Below, piece by piece: positions 7,502 to 15,810 of a stretch of 18,930 bases of DNA. The DNA comes from Actinomycetota bacterium. Its GTDB lineage: Bacteria > Actinomycetota > UBA4738. The translations under genes and the position numbers were made by a program. Under the pieces are notes generated by a model. It made no database searches, was not told the DNA's origin, and was given only the letters and a program-made list of their open reading frames with translations. Each line of letters begins with the position of its first letter. The first letter of the stretch is position 1. The stretch covers positions 1-18,930 of the forward strand of contig VAYJ01000015.1 of assembly GCA_005888465.1 (NCBI GenBank). The letters run 5' to 3'.

Positions 7502-9679
7502 TTGACATCTCGTCGGACCCGCGAGTGGACGATCCTCCTGGTCGTTGGCCTGCTTGTTGCCGCGGGCTGCTCCCGGTCCCCGGAGGCTCAGAAGGCTCGC
7601 TATCTGGAGCGCGGCGACAAGTATGCCGCGCGTGAGCAATACCGCGAGGCAATCCTCGAGTACCGAAATGTACTCAAGTATGACTCTTCCAATGCCCGCG
7701 CCATCAGGCAACTCGGCCTCGCGCACTACCAGTTAGGCGAGCTGGGGCAAGCATACCAGTACCTCCTGAAGGCGCAGCAACTCACCTCCGACGACGGTGA
7801 AGTGCGGGTCAAGCTCGGAGGGATCTATCTCCTCAGCGGGAAGCGGCAGGAGGCCCGCGACGAGGCCGTCTTCGTGCTTGGCAAGGAGCCAAGCAACCTC
7901 GACGCGCTCGCCCTCTTGGCTGACACGTCCACCACCCCCGAGGAAGTGGACGCCACGGTCGAGCGCCTGGAGGCAGCACGCGCCACGCTGGGAGACCGGG
8001 CGAAGCTCCACCTGACCCTTGGCGTTCTTTATGCTCGGAAGCAGGACCTGCCGAGGGCGGAGCGCGCCTTCCAGGAGGCGGTGGCGCGCGAGCCGAAGTC
8101 GGTGGAGGCACATTCCCTCCTCGGATCCTTCTACCTCAGCAAGCGTGACAGCGCCCAGGCGGAGCGCGAGTTCAAGACAGCCGCGGGTCTCGCGCCGATC
8201 AGTTCCCCGGCCCGTCTGAAACTTGCCGATTTCTATCTTGCCGCTCAGAAGCCCGACGAGGCCAAGCGCATCCTGTCGGAGATCACCCAGAAGGCGCCGG
8301 ATTTTCTGCCCGCCTGGCGTCAGCTTGCGCAGGTAGCGTACCAGGAGCGCAAATACGACGAAAGCCTCAAGGCGCTCCAGGTGATCCTCAAGAAGAACCC
8401 GTCGGATCTCGACGGGTTGTTTCTGCATGGGCGTGTGCGTCTGGCCAAGCGGGAGACCACCGAGGCGATCCAGGACTTCCAGAAGGTGCTGAAGCTCGAG
8501 CCCCGGCACGCACCGACCCACTACCAGCTCGGGCTGGCCCAGCTCATGGCCGGAAATCCGCAACAGGCCAAGGCCGAGCTGAAGGAGGCGACCTCGCTTG
8601 CCCCCAACTTCTCCGATGCCGTGCTGCTCCTGGCCCAGCTCAACCTTCGGACGGGCGCAGTGCAGCCTGCCATCGATGATCTCGAGCGCTTCGTAGCTGG
8701 GCAGCCGCGCGCGCTCAATGCCACCGCGCTCCTAGGCTCCGCGTATCTGGCCAAAGGTGACTCCGGCAAGGCCGCCGAGGCCTTTCGCAAGCTCGTGACG
8801 CTGGCCCCCAAGGATCCCCGGGGGCCCTATTTGCTGGGCGTCGCGCTGCGGGCCCAGGGGAAGCCCGCGGAGGCAAAGAAGGAATTCGAGGCCGCCCTCG
8901 CTCTGGCCCCGGCCTACATCGAGCCAATGAGCCAGCTCGTCGACATGGCTGTCGCCGAGAAACAGCCCGAGGCCGCGATCGCTCGCGTCACGAAGCAGAT
9001 CGCGCTGGCGCCCAAGTCAGGAGGTCTCCAATGGCTGCTTGGTACGGTGTACCTGAATCGGCGCGAGCTGGCCCCGGCCGAAGCCGCCTTCGTAAAAGCG
9101 ATCGAGCTAGAGCCCGCCCTCATTGACGCCTACGTCAAGCTCGCCCAGATCTACGGGACATCCCGCCGCTACGATCAAGCGCTGGCCAAGCTGAACGAAG
9201 CGCTCAAGGTGGATCCGCAGAGCGTGCCTGCCCAGATGCATCTCGGGATCATTTATGAGAGCAGAGGCGAGATTCCCAAGGCGCAGCAGGCCTATGAGAA
9301 GGTGCTGGCGCTGAACCCGCGCTTCGCGCCCGCAGCCAACAATCTGGCCGGTCTCTACTCGGAGCACGGGGGCAACCAGGAAAAGGCCCTCGAGCTGGCT
9401 CAGCGGGCCAAGGAAGTGGCGCCGGACGATCCTCACATCTCGGATACGCTGGGGTGGATCCTCTACAAGCGCGGCGTCTACCAACGGGCGACTGATCTGC
9501 TCAAGGAGAGCGCGGCCAAGCTTCCGGATTCGCCGATCATCCAGTACCATCTTGGCCTGGCGTCGCTGAAGAGCGGAGACAAGGACGGCGCCCGCAAGGC
9601 CTTGACTGCGGCGGCCAATTCGACAGCGAGCTTTCCTGGTAAAGATGAAGCAAGAAAAGCCCTCGCAGATCTCCAGTAG
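7502..9679 (+). CDS. prsT: PEP-CTERM system TPR-repeat lipoprotein (PrsT-like)
   Basis: A 725-residue lipoprotein made almost wholly of tetratricopeptide repeats from about residue 35 to the end (typical units read LGLAHYQLGELGQAYQYLLKA). The start is TTG at 7502, supported by GGAG at 7492-7495 six bases upstream. A signal peptide with lipobox LVAAGC places the lipidated Cys at residue 23; the following residue is Ser, so outer-membrane sorting is expected by the +2 rule. PrsT proteins are found in XrtA-type loci and are thought to act as scaffolds for export or assembly of the exopolysaccharide and sorted proteins. The family member I know is nearer 900 aa, so this one is somewhat short in repeats. 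It lies 13 nt after EpsI in one operon. A generic TPR lipoprotein is the alternative; context favours PrsT. Confidence 0.85.
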   Translation: MTSRRTREWTILLVVGLLVAAGCSRSPEAQKARYLERGDKYAAREQYREAILEYRNVLKYDSSNARAIRQLGLAHYQLGELGQAYQYLLKAQQLTSDDGEVRVKLGGIYLLSGKRQEARDEAVFVLGKEPSNLDALALLADTSTTPEEVDATVERLEAARATLGDRAKLHLTLGVLYARKQDLPRAERAFQEAVAREPKSVEAHSLLGSFYLSKRDSAQAEREFKTAAGLAPISSPARLKLADFYLAAQKPDEAKRILSEITQKAPDFLPAWRQLAQVAYQERKYDESLKALQVILKKNPSDLDGLFLHGRVRLAKRETTEAIQDFQKVLKLEPRHAPTHYQLGLAQLMAGNPQQAKAELKEATSLAPNFSDAVLLLAQLNLRTGAVQPAIDDLERFVAGQPRALNATALLGSAYLAKGDSGKAAEAFRKLVTLAPKDPRGPYLLGVALRAQGKPAEAKKEFEAALALAPAYIEPMSQLVDMAVAEKQPEAAIARVTKQIALAPKSGGLQWLLGTVYLNRRELAPAEAAFVKAIELEPALIDAYVKLAQIYGTSRRYDQALAKLNEALKVDPQSVPAQMHLGIIYESRGEIPKAQQAYEKVLALNPRFAPAANNLAGLYSEHGGNQEKALELAQRAKEVAPDDPHISDTLGWILYKRGVYQRATDLLKESAAKLPDSPIIQYHLGLASLKSGDKDGARKALTAAANSTASFPGKDEARKALADLQ

Positions 9680-9782
9680 CTTGGCCCGCTGCCCGCCGTT
9701 GCGGCACTATCGGTCGCGGCACTGCGACGACGTCCCAGCCATGGACGCGGCCAGTCCGGCCGGCCTCGAACGCTTTGCAGTG

Positions 9783-9826
9783 TATGCAGTCCTTTGCAGA
9801 GCTTCTGGAAGCAAGCTGCATAGTTC
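9783..9826 (+). promoter_or_regulatory. Upstream activator element A (44 bp) for PEP-CTERM gene 1
   Basis: The block holds TATGCAG (9783-9789), TTGCAGAG (9794-9801), CTGC and TAGTTC (9821-9826). The same words recur at the same internal spacings before the second substrate gene (13809-13852), with 31 of 44 positions identical by my count. CTGCATA (9816-9822) is an inverted copy of TATGCAG, and a further TTTGCAG lies at 9774-9780. The block starts 104 bp before the -24 GG, the range used by sigma-54 enhancer-binding proteins. A PrsR-like activator is the obvious candidate binder (inference). Confidence 0.65.
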
Positions 9827-9885
9827 TAGAAGGTGCTGAAAACGCAACTAACCGAAAGAATTCGCCTAATCACGTGGTCCTTACG

Positions 9886-9903
9886 TGGCATGAAGCGTGC
9901 TCT
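9886..9903 (+). promoter_or_regulatory. Sigma-54 promoter P2 for PEP-CTERM gene 1
   Basis: TGGCATGAAGCGTGCTCT: GG at 9887-9888, ten bases, GC at 9899-9900. It is followed by a leader of about 65 nt to the ATG at 9976. The core matches P1 and P3 outside the four-base spacer centre, apart from one T/C difference. Confidence 0.8.
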
Positions 9904-9975
9904 AGAAGGATGCCTGCGGGAGGATTCCAGACACTTGACCTGGAAGCACAGCGAACACAAAAAGGGAGAGTCGCG

Positions 9976-10641
9976 ATGCGTAGGCTGCTGACGGCAAGGC
10001 TGGGCATGGTGGTACTCGCCGGGGTTTTTGTGCTTACCGGCATGGCATCGGCGGCTCACGCTGACCAGTACATCCTCAACATCGATCACTGCACAGGCAC
10101 GTGCGGCACTCCTCCGTTCGGCACCATAGACGTGGTTCAGAACGGGGTCAATGACGTCAAGGTCACCGTGACCCTGAAGGCGGGCGAGGTCTTCGCGAAT
10201 AGCGCGGGGGGTGGGGTGGGATTCAACCTCAGCGGCAACCCAACCATTTCTGCTAGCAACGTCACCACAGGGTTTGCGCTTGTCAGCACAACAAAAGGAG
10301 CGATCGGTTTCGACGGGCTCGGTAATTTCGAGTATGAGATCGCATGTACTGCGTGTTCGGGCGGCAATCCGGGGAATCCAGCGGGCCCCCTGAACTTCGA
10401 CATAATCGCTACCGGTCTGACTCCGGCGGCCTTCAAGGAATTCTCTACCCATCCTCCCGGTGACACGGATTCGTATTTCGGAGTGGATATTCGTGGTACG
10501 AATACCAACACGGGCGTCGTCGGAACCAACACAGTAACCGTGGTGCCCGAGCCGGGTACCCTCGCCCTCGTAGGGACGGCGTTGATAGGTGTCGGGGCCT
10601 GGGCTCGTCGGCGCGTGCGCGGCCTCCTGCGAACCGCCTAG
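9976..10641 (+). CDS. PEP-CTERM sorting-domain protein 1
   Basis: A 221-residue exported protein. The start at 9976 is chosen because GGGAGAG lies 5 nt upstream and a signal peptide follows at once, with cleavage likely after AHA near residue 29. The C-terminus is a canonical PEP-CTERM tail: VPEPGT (PEP at 191-193), a hydrophobic helix, then the basic cluster ARRRVR. It should be cut by the exosortase encoded about 3 kb upstream. The mature part is rich in Gly, Asn and Thr, with two cysteine pairs (CTGTC and CTAC) that could form disulfides, and looks like a beta-rich extracellular domain. No enzyme motif is visible. It has its own sigma-54 promoter and activator element and is followed by a terminator, so it is a single-gene unit. 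Confidence 0.93.
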   Translation: MRRLLTARLGMVVLAGVFVLTGMASAAHADQYILNIDHCTGTCGTPPFGTIDVVQNGVNDVKVTVTLKAGEVFANSAGGGVGFNLSGNPTISASNVTTGFALVSTTKGAIGFDGLGNFEYEIACTACSGGNPGNPAGPLNFDIIATGLTPAAFKEFSTHPPGDTDSYFGVDIRGTNTNTGVVGTNTVTVVPEPGTLALVGTALIGVGAWARRRVRGLLRTA

Positions 10642-10669
10642 AAACCGCGTAAGAAGACCCCGGCAAAGA

Positions 10670-10698
10670 GGGCCAGGGCTCTCCCCCCTGGCCCTTTT
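10670..10698 (+). terminator. Rho-independent terminator after PEP-CTERM gene 1
   Basis: GGGCCAGGG (10670-10678) pairs perfectly with CCCTGGCCC (10686-10694) over a 7-nt loop, followed by TTTT and, after GC, TTT. It lies 29 nt past the stop and separates this gene from the fusion gene downstream. Confidence 0.88.
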
Positions 10699-10809
10699 GC
10701 TTTCCCCCTTCAGCACCTCGCGGCCCCCGTACGGGGGCAACTTCACCCGCCACAGTTGAGCCCCGCGGGCTATAGTTTGCCCGTTTCGCCGAGGCGAAAG
10801 AATCCAGAC

Positions 10810-13680
10810 ATGAGTCTTCCGATCAAAGGCTCTGGAAGAGCGCTCCCAGACTGGGTGCTGCTCTTCGCGTTTTTCTTCGTCTCGGGCGCCCTCGGACTCA
10901 TGTACGAGGTCGTGTGGCTCCGGATGCTGGGTCTCGTCTTCGGTCATACGGTCTATGCGATCACCACGGTCTTGACCGCCTTCATGGCGGGACTCGCCGT
11001 GGGAAGCTTTCTCCTGGGCCGGCGGGCGCCCCAGATCCGGAACCTCATCCGTGCGTACGGATGGCTCGAGATCGGCATCGGCCTCTACTGCGCGCTGATC
11101 CCGCTGTTGCTGACCGCCGCGTCCTCTCTCTACCTTGCCATTTACCACTCCCTGGGGCTCTCCTCCAACGCCTTCAGCGTAGTGCAGTTCCTGATCATTT
11201 TCGCGCTCCTGCTGGTGCCGACGACGCTGATGGGTGGGACCCTGCCAATCCTGAGCCAGGCCCTTGCCAAGTCACATTTCGGACTGGGCCGAATGATCAG
11301 CGCCCTATACGCGGCGAACACCTTCGGAGCAGTGGCGGGCGTGGCCTTCGCAGGTTACGTTCTTCTTCCGGCATTGGGGAACCGAGCCACCACGACGGTG
11401 GCGGCGATCGCCAACGTAGTCGTGGGTGTGATGGCAATCGCGTATGGCAGCGGTCGGCCCACCCAGTCTTCGGGAGCGCGCCAGGCCTTGGTGGATCGTG
11501 CCGCTTCATCGAGCGCGCCCACCATTACCGCATGGCTCACGGTGGCCGCCCTCGGCGTCTCCGGGGCCGTGTCGATGATCTATGAGGTGGCCTGGACGCG
11601 AGCGCTGACCCTCGTGATCGGCAGCTCGACCTTCGCCTTCAGCGCCATGCTGGTCGCTTTCCTTGCTGGGATTGCTGGGGGCAGCGCGCTGTACTCCTGG
11701 CTATGGGGATCGCGGGCTTCCTCACCTGCCGTCTTCGCGGCGCTCCAGGCCGGGATCGGTATCTCGTCGTTGGGCATCCTTTTGATTTTCGATCGCATCC
11801 CCAGCCTCTTCTTGTTCACGCTTCGATGGTCGGACTCGCCGACCTTTGTCCAGGTCGCGCAGCTCGCGGTGAGCGCGAGCTGCCTCTTGCTCCCGACGCT
11901 GCTCATTGGAGCGACGTTCCCGTGCGCGGCGGCAGTCGCCGCCCGTAACATTCTGCGCGTCGGGGAGGAGGTGGGACACGTGTACGCGGTGAACACGTTG
12001 GGTGCGATTGCCGGAACGGTCCTCACCGGCTTCCTACTCATCCCCACAATCGGCATTCACAACTCGGTCAAGCTCGCGATCGCCTTCAACCTACTTCTGG
12101 GCGCCGTGCTGTTCACAGCTCCGCCTCGCCGCTCTGTAGCGTGGCCATGGGGCACCCTCGCCGCTACGCTCATCGCCGTCGCCGTCTTCTTCGTTCCGCC
12201 ATGGGATCAGCGGGTGATGTCAAGCGGCACCGCCGTGTACGGCAAGAGGTATCTTCAAGACATTGGCGACGGGTCGCTGAGCGATGTGCTGCGGAAGGGG
12301 GGCGAGGTCCTCTTTTATCGCGATGGGATCAGCGGCACGGTATCTGTGCTCCGGCTCGGCCGGAACGTTTTCCTCAGGGTCAACGGGAAGACCGACGCCT
12401 CGACGACGAATGATATGCCAACCCAGCTCATGTTGGGCCATCTCCCGCTGTTGGTACACCCAGACCCTCGAGGGGTCCTCGTGATCGGCCTGGGAAGCGG
12501 GGTCACTGCCGGAGCGGTCGCCCGACACCCGATCGAGCGACTGGACGTCGTGGAGATCGAGCCGGCGGTCGTAGAGGCTACGCGCTTCTTTTCCGGCGAG
12601 CACGGGGACGTCCTCAAGGACTCCCGAGTGCGCACGATCATTGCGGACGGGCGTAACTATCTCCTCACCACGTCAACCCGATACGATGTGATTATTTCCG
12701 AGCCATCCAACCCCTGGATTGGCGGTCTCGCCTCGCTCTTCTCGGTGGAGTTCTTTCGCCTCGCCCGGCAGCATCTCGAGCCCGATGGGATCATGCTCCA
12801 GTGGGTGCAGGGTTACAGCCTCCTCCCTGACGACTTGAGAATGATCGTGAAGACCTTCCGGACCGTCTTTCCGAGGACGAGCATCTGGAATACGATTCGC
12901 GGGGATTTCCTGCTCCTCGGACGCACGGGGGTAACGCCGCTCGATCTCAGGCTCCTGGAGGAGCGGTTTCCTCGCGTCCGACCCGATCGGCTTGGGCTCG
13001 GGATCCAGGGGTGGCCGGGGGTACTTGGCTACTTCATGCTGGGCGAGGAGGACACGAAGCGGTTCTCCGAGACCGCCCGTGTCAACACTGACGACCGCCT
13101 CCCGTTGGAGTTTTCGGCCCCACGGGCACTGTATCTCGACACGGCCATGGACAACTGGCAGCTAGTGCGTAGCTTCAAGACCGCAGAGTTTCCCGACCTC
13201 ACGCCCACCAGCAACGGCGCACTCGAGCGGTCAGACGTTAGATACTGGATCGGCGCCACCTACCTGAGCCGCGGCGCGCTCGAGGATGCCCTGTTCCAGT
13301 TTCAACAGGCGCTGCGGCTGGACCCAAAGCACACGCAATCATTGCTGGGAACCACCCGCGTGTATCTGGGCCTTCGCCGCCCAGCCGAGGCCCTCGCTCT
13401 CGCCCAGAAGGTCATTGCGCGCGAGCCGTTCAATGCGGAGGCCTTCTTCCTGGCCGGGCTCGCCTCAAGTGCGCTCAAGGCGCCCAGGGAAGCCGCCACG
13501 TTCTTCGAGCGGGCCGCCAACCTGCAACCTCAGAACATTGAGTTCCGGAGGGCGCTTGAGCGCGCCATCCAACGTTCAGCGTTGTCAGCTGGTCCATCGG
13601 CATGGTCAGACAGTGGAATCGACGCCCCGCCCGACCGTCACGGTCCGCTTGGACTGCCGGCCGGGAACGCGGTGCGCTGA
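10810..13680 (+). CDS. Fused membrane (MFS-like) / spermidine-synthase-like / TPR protein
   Basis: About 956 residues in three parts. Residues 10-460 are two internally repeated membrane halves: SGALGLMYEVVWLRML near the start and SGAVSMIYEVAWTRAL near 250. Residues about 490-770 resemble spermidine synthase: nucleotide motif VLVIGLGSGVTAG (about 556-567), acidic VVEIEPAVVEA, then IISEPSNPW (628-636). Residues about 810-915 are TPRs. In true spermidine synthases the last motif carries the catalytic Asp (DSSDP type); here it is SEPSNP, so aminopropyl transfer is doubtful. Such membrane fusions are widespread and of unknown function. ATG 10810 is preferred over a TTG at 10756 because it starts just before the first helix. 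A small inverted repeat (TTTCGC/GCGAAA) lies at 10784-10799. The gene follows a terminator and has no sigma-54 site; I see no strong promoter. Confidence 0.88.
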   Translation: MSLPIKGSGRALPDWVLLFAFFFVSGALGLMYEVVWLRMLGLVFGHTVYAITTVLTAFMAGLAVGSFLLGRRAPQIRNLIRAYGWLEIGIGLYCALIPLLLTAASSLYLAIYHSLGLSSNAFSVVQFLIIFALLLVPTTLMGGTLPILSQALAKSHFGLGRMISALYAANTFGAVAGVAFAGYVLLPALGNRATTTVAAIANVVVGVMAIAYGSGRPTQSSGARQALVDRAASSSAPTITAWLTVAALGVSGAVSMIYEVAWTRALTLVIGSSTFAFSAMLVAFLAGIAGGSALYSWLWGSRASSPAVFAALQAGIGISSLGILLIFDRIPSLFLFTLRWSDSPTFVQVAQLAVSASCLLLPTLLIGATFPCAAAVAARNILRVGEEVGHVYAVNTLGAIAGTVLTGFLLIPTIGIHNSVKLAIAFNLLLGAVLFTAPPRRSVAWPWGTLAATLIAVAVFFVPPWDQRVMSSGTAVYGKRYLQDIGDGSLSDVLRKGGEVLFYRDGISGTVSVLRLGRNVFLRVNGKTDASTTNDMPTQLMLGHLPLLVHPDPRGVLVIGLGSGVTAGAVARHPIERLDVVEIEPAVVEATRFFSGEHGDVLKDSRVRTIIADGRNYLLTTSTRYDVIISEPSNPWIGGLASLFSVEFFRLARQHLEPDGIMLQWVQGYSLLPDDLRMIVKTFRTVFPRTSIWNTIRGDFLLLGRTGVTPLDLRLLEERFPRVRPDRLGLGIQGWPGVLGYFMLGEEDTKRFSETARVNTDDRLPLEFSAPRALYLDTAMDNWQLVRSFKTAEFPDLTPTSNGALERSDVRYWIGATYLSRGALEDALFQFQQALRLDPKHTQSLLGTTRVYLGLRRPAEALALAQKVIAREPFNAEAFFLAGLASSALKAPREAATFFERAANLQPQNIEFRRALERAIQRSALSAGPSAWSDSGIDAPPDRHGPLGLPAGNAVR

Positions 13681-13808
13681 CTATGGCGGTCGGTTACTGG
13701 TCGATAGTCATCCAGACCGATGGCAATCCTGGCTGTGAGTCGGGGCCGGAACCGTGTCCCTCATGCCGATGCAGCGCCTGCCACTACGCAGACACAAAGT
13801 TTTCAACC

Positions 13809-13852
13809 TATGCAGAATCTTGCAGAGTGCGTGGCAGCGGCCTGCCTAGTTC
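13809..13852 (+). promoter_or_regulatory. Upstream activator element B (44 bp) for PEP-CTERM genes 2-3
   Basis: It contains TATGCAG (13809-13815), TTGCAGAG (13820-13827), TGGCAGC, CTGC and TAGTTC (13847-13852), each at exactly the offset seen in element A. It starts 103 bp before the -24 GG of P3, against 104 bp for A. The rest of the 358-bp gap from 13681 to 14038 shows no gene. Confidence 0.65.
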
Positions 13853-13910
13853 GGAGACCGCAGTAGCTTGTAAGTAGGTGAAAAGATATGCGTGTCACGG
13901 CTCGATACGA

Positions 13911-13928
13911 TGGCACGCGCCGTGCTCT
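13911..13928 (+). promoter_or_regulatory. Sigma-54 promoter P3 for PEP-CTERM genes 2-3
   Basis: TGGCACGCGCCGTGCTCT: GG at 13912-13913, ten bases, GC at 13924-13925. It is the closest of the three to the sigma-54 consensus (TGGCACG at the -24 side). The predicted leader to ATG 14039 is about 100 nt. Confidence 0.82.
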
Positions 13929-14038
13929 AAACGGCCCGCGGACGAATGATAGTTACCTGCCGGGTGCTTGGTGCCGACAGGTATGACACACGGCGAGAAC
14001 GCTACCAGGTGGCCGCTCTAACGACGGAGGGATGCCAA

Positions 14039-14857
14039 ATGCAACGGAAGACCGGGGCTCTCGTATCGATCATGGCATTGGCGCTGGGTGTTTTACTGTT
14101 TGCGGTGCCATCCCCCAGTAGAGCGGACGTAATAATTACGGACATCAGTGTGACGAATCCCAACGTGACATATACCGGCGGTGCTGCGGGCAACACGTGG
14201 ACCTTCACACCAATAACACTGGCTCCTGGCCAAAGCCTTGTCCTGACACAAAATCAAGCCGGCGCACCCAGCACCCTACCAAGCGGGCAGCCCGGCTTTA
14301 ACTTCGACACAAGCGAGGGTGGTGGGGTAAAGGCAACCCAGTACACGGTCGCGGTAAACGGGACCAAATTCGTTGATAACAGTCCCCCCAATACCTCGGC
14401 GGGTGTTCTCGCCGATAGTGGCAACGATATACCAGCCTCGACGACGCAGAATGAGTCGGCCAATTGGGTGAAGATAGGTGGCGTGGCAAATTCCTACGAC
14501 CTGTATGTGGGCTATGCTGATACGCTCCATTCCGCCGGGTGTCAGGACGGGGGAAATTGTCTTCCGTTCTTTGCAGGGAACTTGATCTGGGATGGGACCG
14601 GTGGAAGCACGGCGGCTACCCGTTTCATCGGACACGCCTCGAACCTACCCGGTTATCCGGCTTCCCCTCATTGCAACGTCAACCAGACCGTCGCTACCAG
14701 TTTCGACTGTTGGGACGCGGGCGCGCTCTTGATTGTCAGCCTCAGCGCAGTCCCCGAGCCCTCCACTGTATTTCTCGTCGGCACTTTGATCGTCGGCTTG
14801 ACGGCGTGGGCGGTTCGCAACAGAAGGAAAATCGCGCAGACTCCTGCTGCCCTATAA
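14039..14857 (+). CDS. PEP-CTERM sorting-domain protein 2
   Basis: A 272-residue exported protein. ATG 14039 is chosen because GGAGGG (14026-14031) lies 7 nt upstream and a signal peptide follows directly, with cleavage likely after SRA near residue 29; the frame is open 31 codons further upstream but lacks such a site. The tail reads VPEPST (PEP at 239-241), a hydrophobic helix and basic VRNRRK, so it is an exosortase substrate. The mature part is a Gly/Thr/Asn/Ser-rich beta-type sequence with no enzyme motif that I recognise and with cysteines clustered in CQDGGNC and again near HCNVNQ. It is transcribed from P3 and probably cotranscribed with the third substrate gene 47 nt downstream. Confidence 0.93.
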   Translation: MQRKTGALVSIMALALGVLLFAVPSPSRADVIITDISVTNPNVTYTGGAAGNTWTFTPITLAPGQSLVLTQNQAGAPSTLPSGQPGFNFDTSEGGGVKATQYTVAVNGTKFVDNSPPNTSAGVLADSGNDIPASTTQNESANWVKIGGVANSYDLYVGYADTLHSAGCQDGGNCLPFFAGNLIWDGTGGSTAATRFIGHASNLPGYPASPHCNVNQTVATSFDCWDAGALLIVSLSAVPEPSTVFLVGTLIVGLTAWAVRNRRKIAQTPAAL

Positions 14858-14868
14858 CAATAGGGGGC

Positions 14869-14894
14869 CTGCTGAGCACGTTGTAGGTCAGCAG
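14869..14894 (+). other. Stem-loop between PEP-CTERM genes 2 and 3
   Basis: CTGCTGA (14869-14875) pairs with TCAGCAG (14888-14894) over a 12-nt loop, directly before the ribosome site of the next gene. No T-run follows, so attenuation of translation or mRNA processing is more likely than termination. Confidence 0.45.
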
Positions 14895-14904
14895 CGAGGG
14901 GGGG

Positions 14905-15588
14905 ATGAAGCTCTCGGTCGTCGTGTTGCTGCTGGTGTCCTTGGGGTGGGTGCCCGTAACGTACGCCTCGAGCCTCACCTTCGGGTATACGGATACCCAG
15001 CTCCAGGGCACCAGTCAGATCAAGTACACCCTCGCGCTGACCGGCGGAGGGTGCCCGCCGGATTGCACCATGACGGTGACGATCAACGTCTCGGGGACTC
15101 CAAGTCCCAACACGACGCCGGAATACCTCGGCACCCTCGTATTCAAGTTCGGAGGAAGCAGCCTGCTCGATCTGGACGGCGTTGGCGTGGAGACGCTGCC
15201 CACCGCAATTCCGAGCGGGTGGGCAGTGATCAAGGATGCGGACGTCGACAACACCTCCACGGCTGATCTCCACCACACGGCCAATGGGATCGTCCCGAAC
15301 GGCGGGTTTGTAGGCTTCTACAACACCAACTTCACGGCGAATCTCATCAACCTGTCGAGCCCAGGCACTTACACCTTCACGTTTGACGCCCACGGCGTGA
15401 ACACGAGCAGCAATCCCTCGCTCCACAACGAGTACTACACGCTCAACGGAAGCACGGTGAATTTCGACACCCTCCTGAGCGTGACCGCGTCACCGCTGGT
15501 GGCGACGCCTGAACCGGGCACGATGCTGCTCGTCGGCTCGGCCCTCACCGGACTTGGCGCACTGATGAGGAAGTGGCGCAACCAGTAG
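14905..15588 (+). CDS. PEP-CTERM sorting-domain protein 3
   Basis: A 227-residue exported protein starting at ATG 14905, just behind a GAGGGGGG ribosome site that nearly abuts the start. A signal peptide runs to about residue 22 (TYAS). The tail is TPEPGT (PEP at 202-204), a hydrophobic helix and basic MRKWRNQ, so it is a likely exosortase substrate. The mature part begins LTFGYTD, has a cysteine pair in GGCPPDC, and looks like a beta-sandwich adhesin-type domain; I see no catalytic motif. It has no promoter of its own in the 47-nt gap and is most simply read as the second gene of the P3 operon. About 220 nt without a visible gene separate it from the converging protease gene. Confidence 0.92.
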   Translation: MKLSVVVLLLVSLGWVPVTYASSLTFGYTDTQLQGTSQIKYTLALTGGGCPPDCTMTVTINVSGTPSPNTTPEYLGTLVFKFGGSSLLDLDGVGVETLPTAIPSGWAVIKDADVDNTSTADLHHTANGIVPNGGFVGFYNTNFTANLINLSSPGTYTFTFDAHGVNTSSNPSLHNEYYTLNGSTVNFDTLLSVTASPLVATPEPGTMLLVGSALTGLGALMRKWRNQ

Positions 15589-15810
15589 GATCTCGGGATG
15601 GTTCGGAGTGGATGCCGCCATCCGGGTGCGACGGCTTAATCCTAGCTTACCTTTCTGGTCGCGGTCTGTCCTCCGTCGTCGTACTCCCCGATCACGTTGA
15701 CCCCCTGCCTTCCCAGCTTCCAAGCGGCCTATCGCGTATGCTCTCGCGAGCCCCCAAAACGGGTTGGATATCCCGCGTCTCGGTCTCGCAGCCAGGACAC
15801 GTCGATGCTT

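Noticed and set aside
10756..10812. TTG at 10756 as start of the fusion protein
   Set aside because: It lies before the TTTCGC/GCGAAA inverted repeat and lacks a ribosome site; ATG 10810 begins just before the first membrane helix.
9826..11148. Long minus-strand frame opposite PEP-CTERM gene 1 and the fusion gene
   Set aside because: It crosses a terminator and promoter of plus-strand genes and has low-complexity charged sequence typical of an antisense shadow in GC-rich DNA.
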